64,000 nucleotides of DNA from Streptomyces sp. JJ38 (GTDB taxonomy: Bacteria; Actinomycetota; Actinomycetes; Streptomycetales; Streptomycetaceae), in NCBI RefSeq assembly GCF_019303475.1, contig NZ_JABLSI010000016.1, positions 22,999 through 86,998 on the forward strand, written 5' to 3'. Below the pieces are notes generated by a model. That model was not told the origin of the DNA. It worked only from the letters and a program-made list of their open reading frames with translations, and searched no databases. Shown piece after piece: positions 17,553-25,910 of the stretch. How positions within the stretch are numbered: position 1 is the stretch's first letter; the number at the start of each line of letters is the position of its first letter. The position numbers and the translations under genes are program-made.

Positions 17553-18263
17553 TCAGCGATCCGCCGTCCCGGGGCCCGGCCGCTGGCCGTAGCCGCGGAG
17601 ACGTTCGGCGACGACGTCGAGCTCCTCCGGTGGCAGGGTCGCCGGGGTGCGGCCGGGGACGGCGGCCGCGGCCAGCCAGACCTGGCACATCCACTCCAGC
17701 TGCGCGGTGAGCTCGTAGGCCCGGTCGAGGTCGCGCCCGTAGACGACGGTGCCGTGGTTGCGCAGCAGGCAGCCGGTGCGGCCGCGCAGGGCGGCGAGCA
17801 GGTGTGCGGCCAGGGCCTCGGTGCCGTAGGTGGCGTAGGGGGCGACGCGGACCGGGCCGCCGAGCGCGGCGGCCATGTAGTGGACGGCGGGCACTTCGTC
17901 GACCAGCGTGGAGACGGCGGTGGCGTGCACGGCGTGGGTGTGGACGACGGCCGCGGCGTCGGTCTCGCGGTAGACGGCCAGGTGGAGGGGCAGCTCGCTG
18001 GTGGGCCTGCGCGCTCCGGCCGCGGGGCTGCCGTCGAGGTGGACGGCGCAGAGGTCGGCGGGCCCGAGCCGGTCGTAGGGGATGCCGCTGGGCGTGACGA
18101 GGACGACGTCCTCCACCCGCGCCGAGACGTTTCCCGAGGTGCCGACGACGAGCCCGGTCTCGGCGGTGCGGCGGGCGGTGCGGACGACGTCGTGCCAGGC
18201 GGCCGACCAGGCCGGTGGCGCCTCGTCGGCCGGGAGGGGACGGTGGTGCTGCGGGTGGGGCAC
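17553..18263 (-). CDS. Class II aldolase/adducin family protein
   Basis: A 236-residue class II aldolase of the fuculose-phosphate aldolase type. Visible are GTSGNVSAR (phosphate-binding loop), SELPLHLAVYRE, the zinc-ligand motif VVHTHAVHATA and a third His in LLRNHGTVVYG. It probably cleaves a sugar phosphate or acts in methionine-salvage-like chemistry. GTG 18263 gives VPHPQHHRPL; the frame extends far upstream but that part is antisense to the phosphate transporter and is not coding. It is divergent from the PiT gene. Confidence 0.88.
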   Translation of the reverse strand: MPHPQHHRPLPADEAPPAWSAAWHDVVRTARRTAETGLVVGTSGNVSARVEDVVLVTPSGIPYDRLGPADLCAVHLDGSPAAGARRPTSELPLHLAVYRETDAAAVVHTHAVHATAVSTLVDEVPAVHYMAAALGGPVRVAPYATYGTEALAAHLLAALRGRTGCLLRNHGTVVYGRDLDRAYELTAQLEWMCQVWLAAAAVPGRTPATLPPEELDVVAERLRGYGQRPGPGTADR

Positions 18264-18596
18264 AGGGCCTGCCTCTCGAGGTGGGAGCGTCGGGCGTGCG
18301 GAAGATCTCGAATCGGTCTCGGTGGGGGCGTGAACCGGAGACGAGAGCGCGGGGCGTGAAGGCGGCTCGCGAGGGCGCCGGAACACCGCCCGCACGGCAC
18401 GGAAAGCCACTGTGACCAGCGTCTCGACGCGGCCGGGAGACCCCCGTCCATCCGGTTGTTCCCAAGGGCCGGACAAGGGTCCGCCACACCTCCCCCGAGC
18501 CACGACACCCCGAAGCCCGCCCCAGTTCACCTTCCGTTCACTCATCGTCCTTACGTTCGCTGAGCAACCTGACCGCCCAAACTGATTGCCGGGTGA
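18264..18596. promoter_or_regulatory. Divergent promoter region, aldolase / phosphate transporter
   Basis: A 333-base gap with no gene. The end nearest the transporter holds tandem 11-base PHO-box repeats (separate entry). The rest holds the promoter of the leftward aldolase gene; no other clear motif is seen. Confidence 0.55.
18525..18557 (+). promoter_or_regulatory. PHO boxes (PhoP-binding direct repeats)
   Basis: Two adjacent 11-base direct repeats, GTTCACCTTCC (18525-18535) and GTTCACTCATC (18536-18546), match the Streptomyces PhoP direct-repeat unit, which has a GTTCAC core. A third, weaker unit, GTCCTTACGTT, follows at 18547-18557. They end 39 bases before the start of a phosphate transporter gene, where PhoP control would be expected. 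The motif is seen directly; PhoP binding is inferred. Confidence 0.75.
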
Positions 18597-19853
18597 ATGG
18601 AACACTTCACGCTGCTGATCGGGATCGTGATCGTCACGGCCCTGCTGTTCGACTTTACGAACGGCTTCCACGACACCGCCAACGCGATGGCCACGACCAT
18701 CTCGACCGGGGCTATGAAGCCCAAGGCAGCGGTGACCATGTCGGCGATCCTCAATCTCGTCGGAGCGTTTCTCTCCATCGAGGTCGCCACGACCATCTCG
18801 AAGGGCATCATCGACGAGACGTCCGGCATCCAACCCGAAGTGATCTTCGCGGGGTTGGTCGGGGCGATCCTGTGGAATCTGCTCACCTGGCTGGGCGGCA
18901 TTCCCTCCAGTTCCTCCATGGCCCTCATCGGCGGTCTGATCGGTGCGACCGTCGCCTCCGTCGGCATCGGCGCCATCGACGGCGGTGCCGTGCTCGGCAA
19001 GATCCTGATCCCGGCCTTCATCGCCCCGGTCGTGGCCGGCCTCGCCGCCTTCCTGGCGACGCGCGTCACCTACCGGGCGGCGCGCAACGCCGACCCGGAG
19101 CGGACCTCGCACGGCTACCGCGCCGGCCAGATCACCTCGGCCGCCCTGGTCTCCCTGGCCCACGGCACCAACGACGCGCAGAAGACCATGGGTGTGATGA
19201 CCCTGGCGCTCATCTCCGGTGGCGTCATCGCGGGAGACGCCGAGCCGCCGCTGTGGGTCATCGCCTCCGCCGGTATCGCCATCGCGCTCGGCACCTACCT
19301 CGGCGGCTGGCGCATCATCCGCACGATGGGCCGCGGTCTCACCGACATCCAGGCCCCGCAGGGCTTCGCCGCCCAGACCAGCTCGGCGGTCACCATCCTG
19401 GCCTCCTCGCACCTCGGCTTCTCCCTCTCCACCACCCAGGTCGCCTCCGGCTCGGTCATGGGCTCGGGGTACGGCCGCAAGGGCGGTGTGGTGCGCTGGA
19501 ACACCGCGTACCGCATGTTCGCCGCGTGGGGGCTGACGCTCCCGGCCGCCGGTGCGGTCGCCGCTCTCGCCACACTGCTCGCCGAGCAGGGCGACTGGGG
19601 CATCACCACCGTCGCCGTCCTCTTCGTGGCCGCGATGGCCGCGATCTGGGCCGCCTCCCGCCGTGAGGTCGTCGACCACACCAACGTCAACGACGACGAG
19701 CCCGCCGCCGGCGAGGACGACGCCCCCGGCGTGGTCACCACCGCCGTCCGGGCCGTGAGTCCGCCGCCGGCCGGCGTGCAGCGCCCGGGGTCCGCCGAGG
19801 ACGAGCAGGACGACTCCGCCCCGGCCGGACGTCCCACCGCTGGCGCCGTCTGA
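18597..19853 (+). CDS. pit: PiT family low-affinity phosphate transporter
   Basis: A 418-residue multi-pass membrane protein. Both PiT signature repeats are present: DFTNGFHDTANAMAT near the N-terminus (about 19-33) and AHGTNDAQKTMGVM in the second half, plus SSSSMALIGGLIGA and the matching ASSHLGFSLSTTQVASG. It carries metal-phosphate driven by cation symport. The cytoplasmic C-terminal tail (about 360-418) is acidic and Pro-rich. ATG 18597 is supported by GGTGA only. The 71-codon gene downstream is likely in the same operon. PHO boxes suggest PhoR-PhoP control. Confidence 0.94.
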   Translation: MEHFTLLIGIVIVTALLFDFTNGFHDTANAMATTISTGAMKPKAAVTMSAILNLVGAFLSIEVATTISKGIIDETSGIQPEVIFAGLVGAILWNLLTWLGGIPSSSSMALIGGLIGATVASVGIGAIDGGAVLGKILIPAFIAPVVAGLAAFLATRVTYRAARNADPERTSHGYRAGQITSAALVSLAHGTNDAQKTMGVMTLALISGGVIAGDAEPPLWVIASAGIAIALGTYLGGWRIIRTMGRGLTDIQAPQGFAAQTSSAVTILASSHLGFSLSTTQVASGSVMGSGYGRKGGVVRWNTAYRMFAAWGLTLPAAGAVAALATLLAEQGDWGITTVAVLFVAAMAAIWAASRREVVDHTNVNDDEPAAGEDDAPGVVTTAVRAVSPPPAGVQRPGSAEDEQDDSAPAGRPTAGAV

Positions 19854-19936
19854 CGCCGCCCCCGGGCCGGGGCTCCGCCCCGGCCCACCGCCGCCCCCCA
19901 ACGGCCCCCACGACCTAGGACCCCAAGGACAGCGTG

Positions 19937-20149
19937 ATGAACATCGACTGGGCAGCACTCGGCCAGGTCTTCGGCGTCAGCCTGCTGGCGACGGTCGCCC
20001 TCGTGGGCGTCTTCACCCTCGGCATCGTCGGCGGCTCCGCCCGCAAGGCGGACGGCGGCGTCAGCGCCCCGGCCCGCGTGGGCGCCTACGCCGCCTACGC
20101 GCTCTGCGCCGCCGCCGTGGCATACGGGATCTACATCATCGCCGCCTGA
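19937..20149 (+). CDS. Small membrane protein downstream of the phosphate transporter
   Basis: A 70-residue protein with two membrane segments (about 10-32 and 48-68) joined by a basic/polar loop (SARKADGGVSAPAR). ATG 19937 has AAGGA nine bases upstream; GTG 19934 is in frame. It follows the transporter by 83 bases. Such a small gene is commonly next to this PiT gene in Streptomyces; a role as accessory subunit is only inference. Confidence 0.78.
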   Translation: MNIDWAALGQVFGVSLLATVALVGVFTLGIVGGSARKADGGVSAPARVGAYAAYALCAAAVAYGIYIIAA

Positions 20150-20169
20150 GGCCCGTCCGGCCGGGCAGG

Positions 20170-20345
20170 CATGACGACGCCGTCAGCCGCGTCGTCATGC
20201 GGCCGGAGCCGTGTGCACGGTGGTACGCGCCGTGTCGGCCGGATGCCGCCGGCGCCAAGCGAGAGACGGGCCGGTAGGCCCGTCCGACCAGGTTCCCCAC
20301 AGCGCCGAGGGGCACGGGCCCGCGCCCGTGCCCCTCGGCGCTGTG
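20170..20345 (+). terminator. Double hairpin terminator between PiT and cobalamin operons
   Basis: Two strong inverted repeats occupy the gap. The first is an 11-base perfect repeat (20170-20180 with 20189-20199). The second is a 22-base perfect repeat (20298-20319 with 20324-20345) with a four-base loop. They insulate the phosphate operon from the riboswitch-controlled corrin operon. Confidence 0.8.
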
Positions 20346-20409
20346 CCCGGGGCCCCCGTGGGCCTGCTCACACTCCCGCACCGCAGGTCAAGGCCGAGTT
20401 GACGGCCTA

Positions 20410-20600
20410 TGCGGGGCGTGGTGGACTTCGCGTTGCCACAACGGCGGCAGGAAGAGGAAGCCGGTGCGAATCCGGCGCGGTCCCGCCACTGTCACCGGGG
20501 AGCACTCCCCCACCCGACGTCACGGCCCCTGGCGGGCTGGAAGGCCGGGGGACGTGTTGATCCGGGAGCCAGGAGACTCTCGTCGCCGGTCACGTCGAGC
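20410..20600 (+). promoter_or_regulatory. Cobalamin (B12) riboswitch
   Basis: The leader upstream of cobD contains the conserved core of the cobalamin riboswitch: GAAGCCGGTGCGAATCCGGC followed closely by GGTCCCGCCACTGT (about 20456-20492), then, after a variable GC stem region, the B12-box sequence AGCCAGGAGACTCTC (about 20567-20582). These elements occur in the correct order and spacing for an adenosylcobalamin aptamer. It should shut off the operon when B12 is plentiful, probably by blocking the downstream translation start. Confidence 0.9.
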
Positions 20601-20632
20601 CAGGGCGCGGACCCTGAGTGAGGACACACGCC

Positions 20633-20701
20633 ATGCCCGGCACCGCCATGCCCCCTGACCCGGCCGCCGTACCCGTCGGACAGGTGCCCGTGGCGGGTTG
20701 A
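20633..20701 (+). CDS. Possible 22-codon leader ORF between riboswitch and cobD
   Basis: ATG 20633 opens a 22-codon frame (MPGTAMPPDPAAVPVGQVPV, then AG and stop) right after the riboswitch, with GAGTGAGGA 8 to 16 bases upstream. Its TGA ends seven bases before the cobD ATG. It may be a leader peptide that couples riboswitch control to cobD translation, since cobD itself lacks a good ribosome-binding site. The protein has no recognisable features and the call is tentative. Confidence 0.35.
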   Translation: MPGTAMPPDPAAVPVGQVPVAG

Positions 20702-20708
20702 CGACGTC

Positions 20709-21692
20709 ATGGGCCTGACCGCAACCGGAGTCGTACTCGGCTTCCTCGGGGACGCGCTGGCCGGCGATCCGCGCCGCGCCCATCCCGTCGCCGCCTTCGG
20801 CCGCACCGCGGCCCGTCTCGAACACGCCCTGTGGCGCGACCACCGCGCGGCCGGCGCCGCGCACACCGCGCTGTGCGTGGGCGGCGTGACCGCCGCCGCG
20901 GCGGCGCTCGGAAGCACGCTGGACCGTCTGCCCGCGCCCGCACGCCGAGCGCTGCGCATCGCCCTGACCGGGACCGTCACGTGGGCGGTACTCGGCGGGA
21001 CCTCACTCGGCCGGGAGGCGCGAGCCGTCGCCGCCGCGCTGGCGGAGGGCGACGTCGAGCGCGCCCGGGAGCGGCTGCCGCACCTGTGCGGTCGCGACCC
21101 GCAGGCCCTGGACGCCGACGGCATCGCCCGGGCCGTCGTCGAGTCGGTCGCCGAGAACACCTCGGACGCGGTCGTGGGCGCCCTGGTGTGGGGGGCCGTG
21201 GCGGGCGTCCCCGGGCTGGCGGCCTTCCGCGCCGTCAACACGCTGGACGCGATGGTCGGTCACCGCTCCCCGCGCTACCGGCGGTTCGGCTGGGCCGCCG
21301 CCCGCCTCGACGACGTCGCGGGCTGGCCGGGTTCGCGGCTGACGGCGGCGCTCGCGGTGCTGCTGGGGCCCGATCCCGCCGGCGCCCGGGCGGCCTGGCG
21401 AGCCGACGCCGGCCGGCACCCCTCGCCCAACGCGGGCCCGGTGGAGGCCGCGTTCGCGGGGGCGCTCGGGGTGCGGCTGGGCGGCACACTGTCCTACGGC
21501 GGACGCGTCGAGCACCGTCCGGTGCTGGGCGGGGCGACCGGACGCGCGGTGACGGTGACCGACGTGGAACGCGCCGTGCGGCTGTCCCGGCGCGTGGGAC
21601 TGGCGGCGCTGGTGGTCACCGCCGCCGCGGGAGCGGCCGGACGGAGCGCCGTCCGCGCCCACCGATCGAGGAGGATGCATGGCAGCCGGTGA
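20709..21692 (+). CDS. cobD: Adenosylcobinamide-phosphate synthase CobD/CbiB
   Basis: A 327-residue membrane enzyme that joins the aminopropanol phosphate arm to adenosylcobyric acid. Family motifs: GDALAGDPRRAHPVAAFGR at the N-terminus, ESVAENTSDAVVGAL, FRAVNTLDAMVGHRS and SPNAGPVEAAFAGALGVRLGG. Several hydrophobic helices agree with a membrane location. It is the first full gene of the riboswitch-controlled operon and overlaps cobQ by 14 bases. Confidence 0.92.
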   Translation: MGLTATGVVLGFLGDALAGDPRRAHPVAAFGRTAARLEHALWRDHRAAGAAHTALCVGGVTAAAAALGSTLDRLPAPARRALRIALTGTVTWAVLGGTSLGREARAVAAALAEGDVERARERLPHLCGRDPQALDADGIARAVVESVAENTSDAVVGALVWGAVAGVPGLAAFRAVNTLDAMVGHRSPRYRRFGWAAARLDDVAGWPGSRLTAALAVLLGPDPAGARAAWRADAGRHPSPNAGPVEAAFAGALGVRLGGTLSYGGRVEHRPVLGGATGRAVTVTDVERAVRLSRRVGLAALVVTAAAGAAGRSAVRAHRSRRMHGSR

Positions 21693-23223
21693 GCCCGGTG
21701 GTGCGCTGCTCGTCGCGGGGACGACCTCCGACGCCGGCAAGAGCGTGGTGACGGCGGGCATCTGCCGGTGGTTGGCCCGCCAGGGCGCGAAGGTCGCCCC
21801 GTTCAAGGCGCAGAACATGTCGCTCAACTCCTTCGTGACGCGGGAGGGCGCCGAGATCGGCCGTGCGCAGGCCATGCAGGCCGCCGCCGCCCGGGTCGAG
21901 CCGAGCGCGCTGATGAACCCGGTGCTGCTCAAGCCCGGGTCCGACCGCACGAGCCAGGTCGTGCTGCTGGGCAAGCCCGTCGGGGAGTTGAGCGCCCGCG
22001 GTTACCACCGCGGCCGCGCCGAGGGGCTGCTGGACACGGTGACCGACTGCCTGGCCGAGCTGCGCCGCACGCACGACGCGGTCATCTGCGAGGGGGCGGG
22101 CAGCCCGGCCGAGATCAACCTGCGCCGGACCGACATCGTCAACATGGCCCTGGCCCGCTCGGCCCGGATCCCCGTGGTGGTGGTCGGCGACATCGACCGG
22201 GGCGGCGTGTTCGCGTCCTTCTTCGGGACGACGGCCCTGCTGTCCCCCGAGGACCAGGCCCTGTTGTCCGGGTACATCGTCAACAAGTTCCGCGGGGACG
22301 TCTCCCTGCTGGAGCCGGGCCTCGACATGCTGCACGGCCTGACCGGACGGCCCACCCTCGGGGTGCTGCCCCACCGGCACGGGCTGGGCATCGACGAGGA
22401 GGACGGGCTGCGGATCTCCCTGCGCGGCACGGTGCGCGAGGCCGCCACCGCGCCGCCGTACGGCGCGGACGTCCTGCGGGTGTCGGTTCTGCCCGTTCCG
22501 CTGATGTCCAACTTCACCGACATCGACGCGCTGGCCGCCGAGCCCGGTGTCGTCGTGCGGTTCAGCGACCGGCCCGAGGAGCTGGCCGACGCCGACCTCG
22601 TCGTCGTCCCCGGTACCCGGGGCACCGTGGGCGCGCTGCGCTGGCTGCGCCGGCGCGGGCTGGCCGACGCGCTGGCCCGGCGGGCCGCCGAGGGGCGTCC
22701 CGTCCTCGGCCTGTGCGGCGGCTTCCAACTGCTCGGTGAGCGCATCGAGGACGAGGTCGAGTCGCGCGCCGGTGTGGTCGACGGGCTCGGGCTGCTGCCG
22801 GTGCGGGTGCGCTTCGCGCGGGAGAAGACCCTCGCCCGCCCCACGGGCAAGGCGCTCGGCGAGGTGGTGGAGGGTTACGAGATCCACCACGGGCTCGCCG
22901 AGGTGCTGGGCGGGGAACCCTTCCTGGACGGCTGCCGCGTGGGAGCCGTGTGGGGCACGCACTGGCACGGCTCGCTGGAGAGCGACGCCTTCCGCCGGGC
23001 CTTCCTGCGCCGCGTCGCGCGGGACACCGGGCGCGCGTTCGTCCCGGCGCCGGACACCGCCTTCGCCGCGCTGCGCGAGGAACAGCTCGACCGGCTCGGC
23101 GATCTGATCGAGGAGCACGCCGACACCGCGGCGCTGCTCCGGCTCATCGAGGACGGGGTCCCGACGGGTCTGCCGTTCGTACCGCCGGGAGCACCGGCCC
23201 ACCAGGAAGGAGACCACGCATGA
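21679..23223 (+). CDS. cobQ: Cobyric acid synthase CobQ/CbiP
   Basis: A 514-residue enzyme that amidates four side chains of adenosylcobyrinic acid a,c-diamide with glutamine and ATP. The N-terminal ATP-binding domain has [14 protein letters not shown] and [12 protein letters not shown]; the C-terminal glutamine amidotransferase domain has the Cys nucleophile in [11 protein letters not shown] and the late His in [12 protein letters not shown] 21679 has GGAGG upstream and overlaps the cobD 3' end; its stop overlaps the next start (ATGA), so translation is coupled. Confidence 0.95.
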   Translation: MAAGEPGGALLVAGTTSDAGKSVVTAGICRWLARQGAKVAPFKAQNMSLNSFVTREGAEIGRAQAMQAAAARVEPSALMNPVLLKPGSDRTSQVVLLGKPVGELSARGYHRGRAEGLLDTVTDCLAELRRTHDAVICEGAGSPAEINLRRTDIVNMALARSARIPVVVVGDIDRGGVFASFFGTTALLSPEDQALLSGYIVNKFRGDVSLLEPGLDMLHGLTGRPTLGVLPHRHGLGIDEEDGLRISLRGTVREAATAPPYGADVLRVSVLPVPLMSNFTDIDALAAEPGVVVRFSDRPEELADADLVVVPGTRGTVGALRWLRRRGLADALARRAAEGRPVLGLCGGFQLLGERIEDEVESRAGVVDGLGLLPVRVRFAREKTLARPTGKALGEVVEGYEIHHGLAEVLGGEPFLDGCRVGAVWGTHWHGSLESDAFRRAFLRRVARDTGRAFVPAPDTAFAALREEQLDRLGDLIEEHADTAALLRLIEDGVPTGLPFVPPGAPAHQEGDHA

Positions 23224-25310
23224 GCACGCCCTACCCGTTCACCGCCATCGTGGGCATGGCCGATCTGCGGCTCGGACTGCTGCTCAACGCCGTGTCCCCG
23301 GCGATCGGCGGTGTGCTCGTGCGGGGCGAGAAGGGCACCGCCAAGTCCACGGCGGTGCGGGCCCTCGCCGCCCTCATGCCGAAGCTGGACGTCGTGCCGG
23401 GATGCCGCTTCTCCTGCGACCCGGCCGCGCCCGACCCGCGGTGCCCCGACGGTCCGCACGAGGCGGGCCCCGGGGAGGCGCGGGCGGCGCGCATGGTGGA
23501 GCTGCCGGTCGGCGCCTCCGAGGACCGCCTGGTGGGTGCCCTGGACATCGAGCGGGCGCTGGCCGAGGGGGTGAAGGCGTTCGAGCCGGGGCTGCTGGCC
23601 GACGCCCACCGCGGCGTGCTCTACGTGGACGAGGTCAACCTCCTGCACGACCACCTGGTGGACCTGCTGCTGGACGCGGCCGCCATGGGTGCCTCCTACG
23701 TCGAGCGGGAGGGGGTCTCCGTCCGGCACGCCTCGCGGTTCCTGCTCGTGGGCACGATGAACCCGGAAGAGGGCGAGCTGCGCCCGCAGTTGCTTGACCG
23801 CTTCGGCCTGACGGTGGAGGTCGCGGCCTCCCGGGAGACGGACGAGCGGGTCGAGGTCGTGCGCCGGCGGCTGGCCTTCGACGCGGACCCGGAGGGCTTC
23901 GCCGCGCGCTGGACGGCCGAGGAGGCGGAGCTGCGGGAGCGCATCGCCGCCGCCCGCGCCCTGCTGCCCGAGGTGCGGCTCGGCGACGCGGCCCTGCGCC
24001 AGATCGCCGCCACCTGCGCCGCGTTCGAGGTGGACGGGATGCGTGCCGACATCGTCATGGCGCGCACGGCGACGGCCCTGGCCGCGTGGGCCGGTCGGAC
24101 CGAGGTGCTGGAGGAGGACGTGCGGCGGGCGGCTCTGCTGGCCCTGCCCCACCGCAGGCGCCGCAACCCGTTCGACGCCCCCGGCCTGGACGAGGACAAG
24201 CTCGACGAGACGCTGGAGGCCAACGGCGGCAGCGGCGACGGCGACACCGAGCCGGACCCGGACCCGGACGGCGGCCCCGACGGCGAGGGCCCCGGTGACG
24301 GACCGGACGGCGGCGGGCCGGAGGGTCCCGACGACGGGGGCCCCGACGGCGGCCCGGGCGGACGGCCGCCGCACGAGGGCCACGAGGAGACGCCGCCGCC
24401 CGGCGCACCGGAGTCCGCGGACTCCCCCGGCTCCGACGCGCCGGAGGGCGAGCCCGCCCTGCCCCGGCAGGGCGCCCCGGCGGAGCGGGCCCCGGCCCCG
24501 GCCGCCGAGCCGTTCCGGACCCGGACGCTGTACGTGCCCGGGGTCGGCGAGGGCGCGGCCGGACGCCGTTCCCGGGCCCGCACCGCACAGGGCCGCACCA
24601 CCGGGGCCCGCCGCCCGCGGGGTGCGCTGGGAAAGCTGCACCTGGCCGCGACCGTGCAGGCCGCGGCCCCGCACCAGCGCTCCCGGGGCCGCGGCGGCCC
24701 CGGGCTGCTGGTCCGGCGGGACGATCTGCGGGAGGCGGTGCGCGAGGGCCGGGAGGCGAACCTGGTGCTGTTCGTCGTGGACGCCTCGGGGTCGATGGCG
24801 GCCCGGCGGCGGATGAGCGCCGTCAAGGGGGCCGTGCTGTCGCTGCTGCTGGACGCCTACCAGCGCCGGGACAAGGTGGGCCTGGTGACGTTCCGGCGCG
24901 GGGACGCCGAGGTCGTCCTGCCGCCGACGTCGTCCGTGGACGCGGCGGCGGCCCGGCTGGAGTCACTGCCGACCGGTGGTCGCACCCCGCTGGCCTCGGG
25001 CCTGCTGACGGCCCGTGAGGTGCTGCGCGTCGAGCGGCTGCGGGACCCCTCGCGGCGTCCGCTGCTCGTCGCCGTCACCGACGGGCGGGCGACGGGCGGC
25101 GTGGAGCCGGTCGCGCGGGCCCGGCGGGCGGCCCGGCTGCTGGCGGCCGAGGGCACGGCGTCCGTCGTCGTGGACTGCGAGGCGGGCCCGGTGCGGCTGG
25201 GTCTGGCCGGGGAGCTGGCCCGGGACCTGGCAGCGCCCGCGGTGACGCTGGAGGAGTTGCGCGCGGACACCGTGTCCGCGCTGGTCAAGGACGTACGGAG
25301 GGTCGCGTAA
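23220..25310 (+). CDS. Putative cobalt/magnesium chelatase, fused ChlI-ChlD-like subunit
   Basis: A 696-residue fusion protein. Residues 1-330 are a ChlI-like AAA+ ATPase: Walker A GEKGTAKS (36-43), [16 protein letters not shown] (Walker B) and [20 protein letters not shown]. Residues about 335-440 are a low-complexity Asp/Gly/Pro/Glu linker. Residues about 515-690 are a VWA domain with MIDAS DASGSMA (Asp521) and late VTDGRATGG. In corrin gene clusters such proteins are proposed as partners of CobN in ATP-driven cobalt insertion. It starts in the cobQ stop (ATGA). CobN is not present in this operon. Confidence 0.88.
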   Translation: MSTPYPFTAIVGMADLRLGLLLNAVSPAIGGVLVRGEKGTAKSTAVRALAALMPKLDVVPGCRFSCDPAAPDPRCPDGPHEAGPGEARAARMVELPVGASEDRLVGALDIERALAEGVKAFEPGLLADAHRGVLYVDEVNLLHDHLVDLLLDAAAMGASYVEREGVSVRHASRFLLVGTMNPEEGELRPQLLDRFGLTVEVAASRETDERVEVVRRRLAFDADPEGFAARWTAEEAELRERIAAARALLPEVRLGDAALRQIAATCAAFEVDGMRADIVMARTATALAAWAGRTEVLEEDVRRAALLALPHRRRRNPFDAPGLDEDKLDETLEANGGSGDGDTEPDPDPDGGPDGEGPGDGPDGGGPEGPDDGGPDGGPGGRPPHEGHEETPPPGAPESADSPGSDAPEGEPALPRQGAPAERAPAPAAEPFRTRTLYVPGVGEGAAGRRSRARTAQGRTTGARRPRGALGKLHLAATVQAAAPHQRSRGRGGPGLLVRRDDLREAVREGREANLVLFVVDASGSMAARRRMSAVKGAVLSLLLDAYQRRDKVGLVTFRRGDAEVVLPPTSSVDAAAARLESLPTGGRTPLASGLLTAREVLRVERLRDPSRRPLLVAVTDGRATGGVEPVARARRAARLLAAEGTASVVVDCEAGPVRLGLAGELARDLAAPAVTLEELRADTVSALVKDVRRVA

Positions 25311-25906
25311 TGCCGCAGGGACAGCCGAGCGTGGTACCGAACGACGGGCTGACGACACGTCAGCGGCGCAACCGCCCGCTGGTGATGGTTCACACGGGCC
25401 CGGGCAAGGGGAAGTCGACCGCCGCGTTCGGGCTCGCGCTGCGGGCGTGGAACCAGGGCTGGCCGGTGGGGGTGTTCCAGTTCGTCAAGTCGGCGAAGTG
25501 GAAGGTCGGCGAGGAGCGGGCGCTGAAGGTGCTGGGCGCCTCGGGCGAGGGCGGCACCGTCGCCTGGCACAAGATGGGCGAGGGCTGGTCCTGGGTGCAG
25601 CGGGACATGGCCAGCAGCGAGGAGGCGGCCCGGGAGGGCTGGGAGCAGGTCAAGCGCGACCTGGCGGCCGAGACGTACCGGCTCTACGTGCTGGACGAGT
25701 TCGCCTACCCGATGCACTGGGGCTGGATCGACGTCGAGGAGGTCGTCGGGGTACTCCGGGAGCGTCCGGGCACCCAGCACGTCGTCGTGACCGGCCGCAA
25801 CGCGCCGCAGCCACTGCTGGACGCGGCCGACCTCGTCACCGAGATGGGGAAGGTCAAGCACCCGATGGACGCGGGCCAGAAGGGCCAGCGGGGCATCGAG
25901 TGGTGA
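25310..25906 (+). CDS. cobO: Cob(I)yrinic acid a,c-diamide adenosyltransferase CobO
   Basis: A 198-residue corrinoid adenosyltransferase that attaches the 5'-deoxyadenosyl group to cobalt. The P-loop is HTGPGKGKSTAAFG (about 28-41), followed by VGVFQFVKSAKWKVGE, GEGWSWVQRD and VLDEFAYPMHWGW, all typical of the CobA/CobO type. The ATG lies in the stop of the preceding gene (TAATG). Full family length. Confidence 0.95.
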   Translation: MPQGQPSVVPNDGLTTRQRRNRPLVMVHTGPGKGKSTAAFGLALRAWNQGWPVGVFQFVKSAKWKVGEERALKVLGASGEGGTVAWHKMGEGWSWVQRDMASSEEAAREGWEQVKRDLAAETYRLYVLDEFAYPMHWGWIDVEEVVGVLRERPGTQHVVVTGRNAPQPLLDAADLVTEMGKVKHPMDAGQKGQRGIEW

Positions 25907-25910
25907 TCGC

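Noticed and set aside
18264..19958. Upstream extension of the class II aldolase frame across the PiT gene
   Set aside because: The extra residues are antisense to the transporter and of low complexity; GTG 18263 gives a normal aldolase N-terminus.
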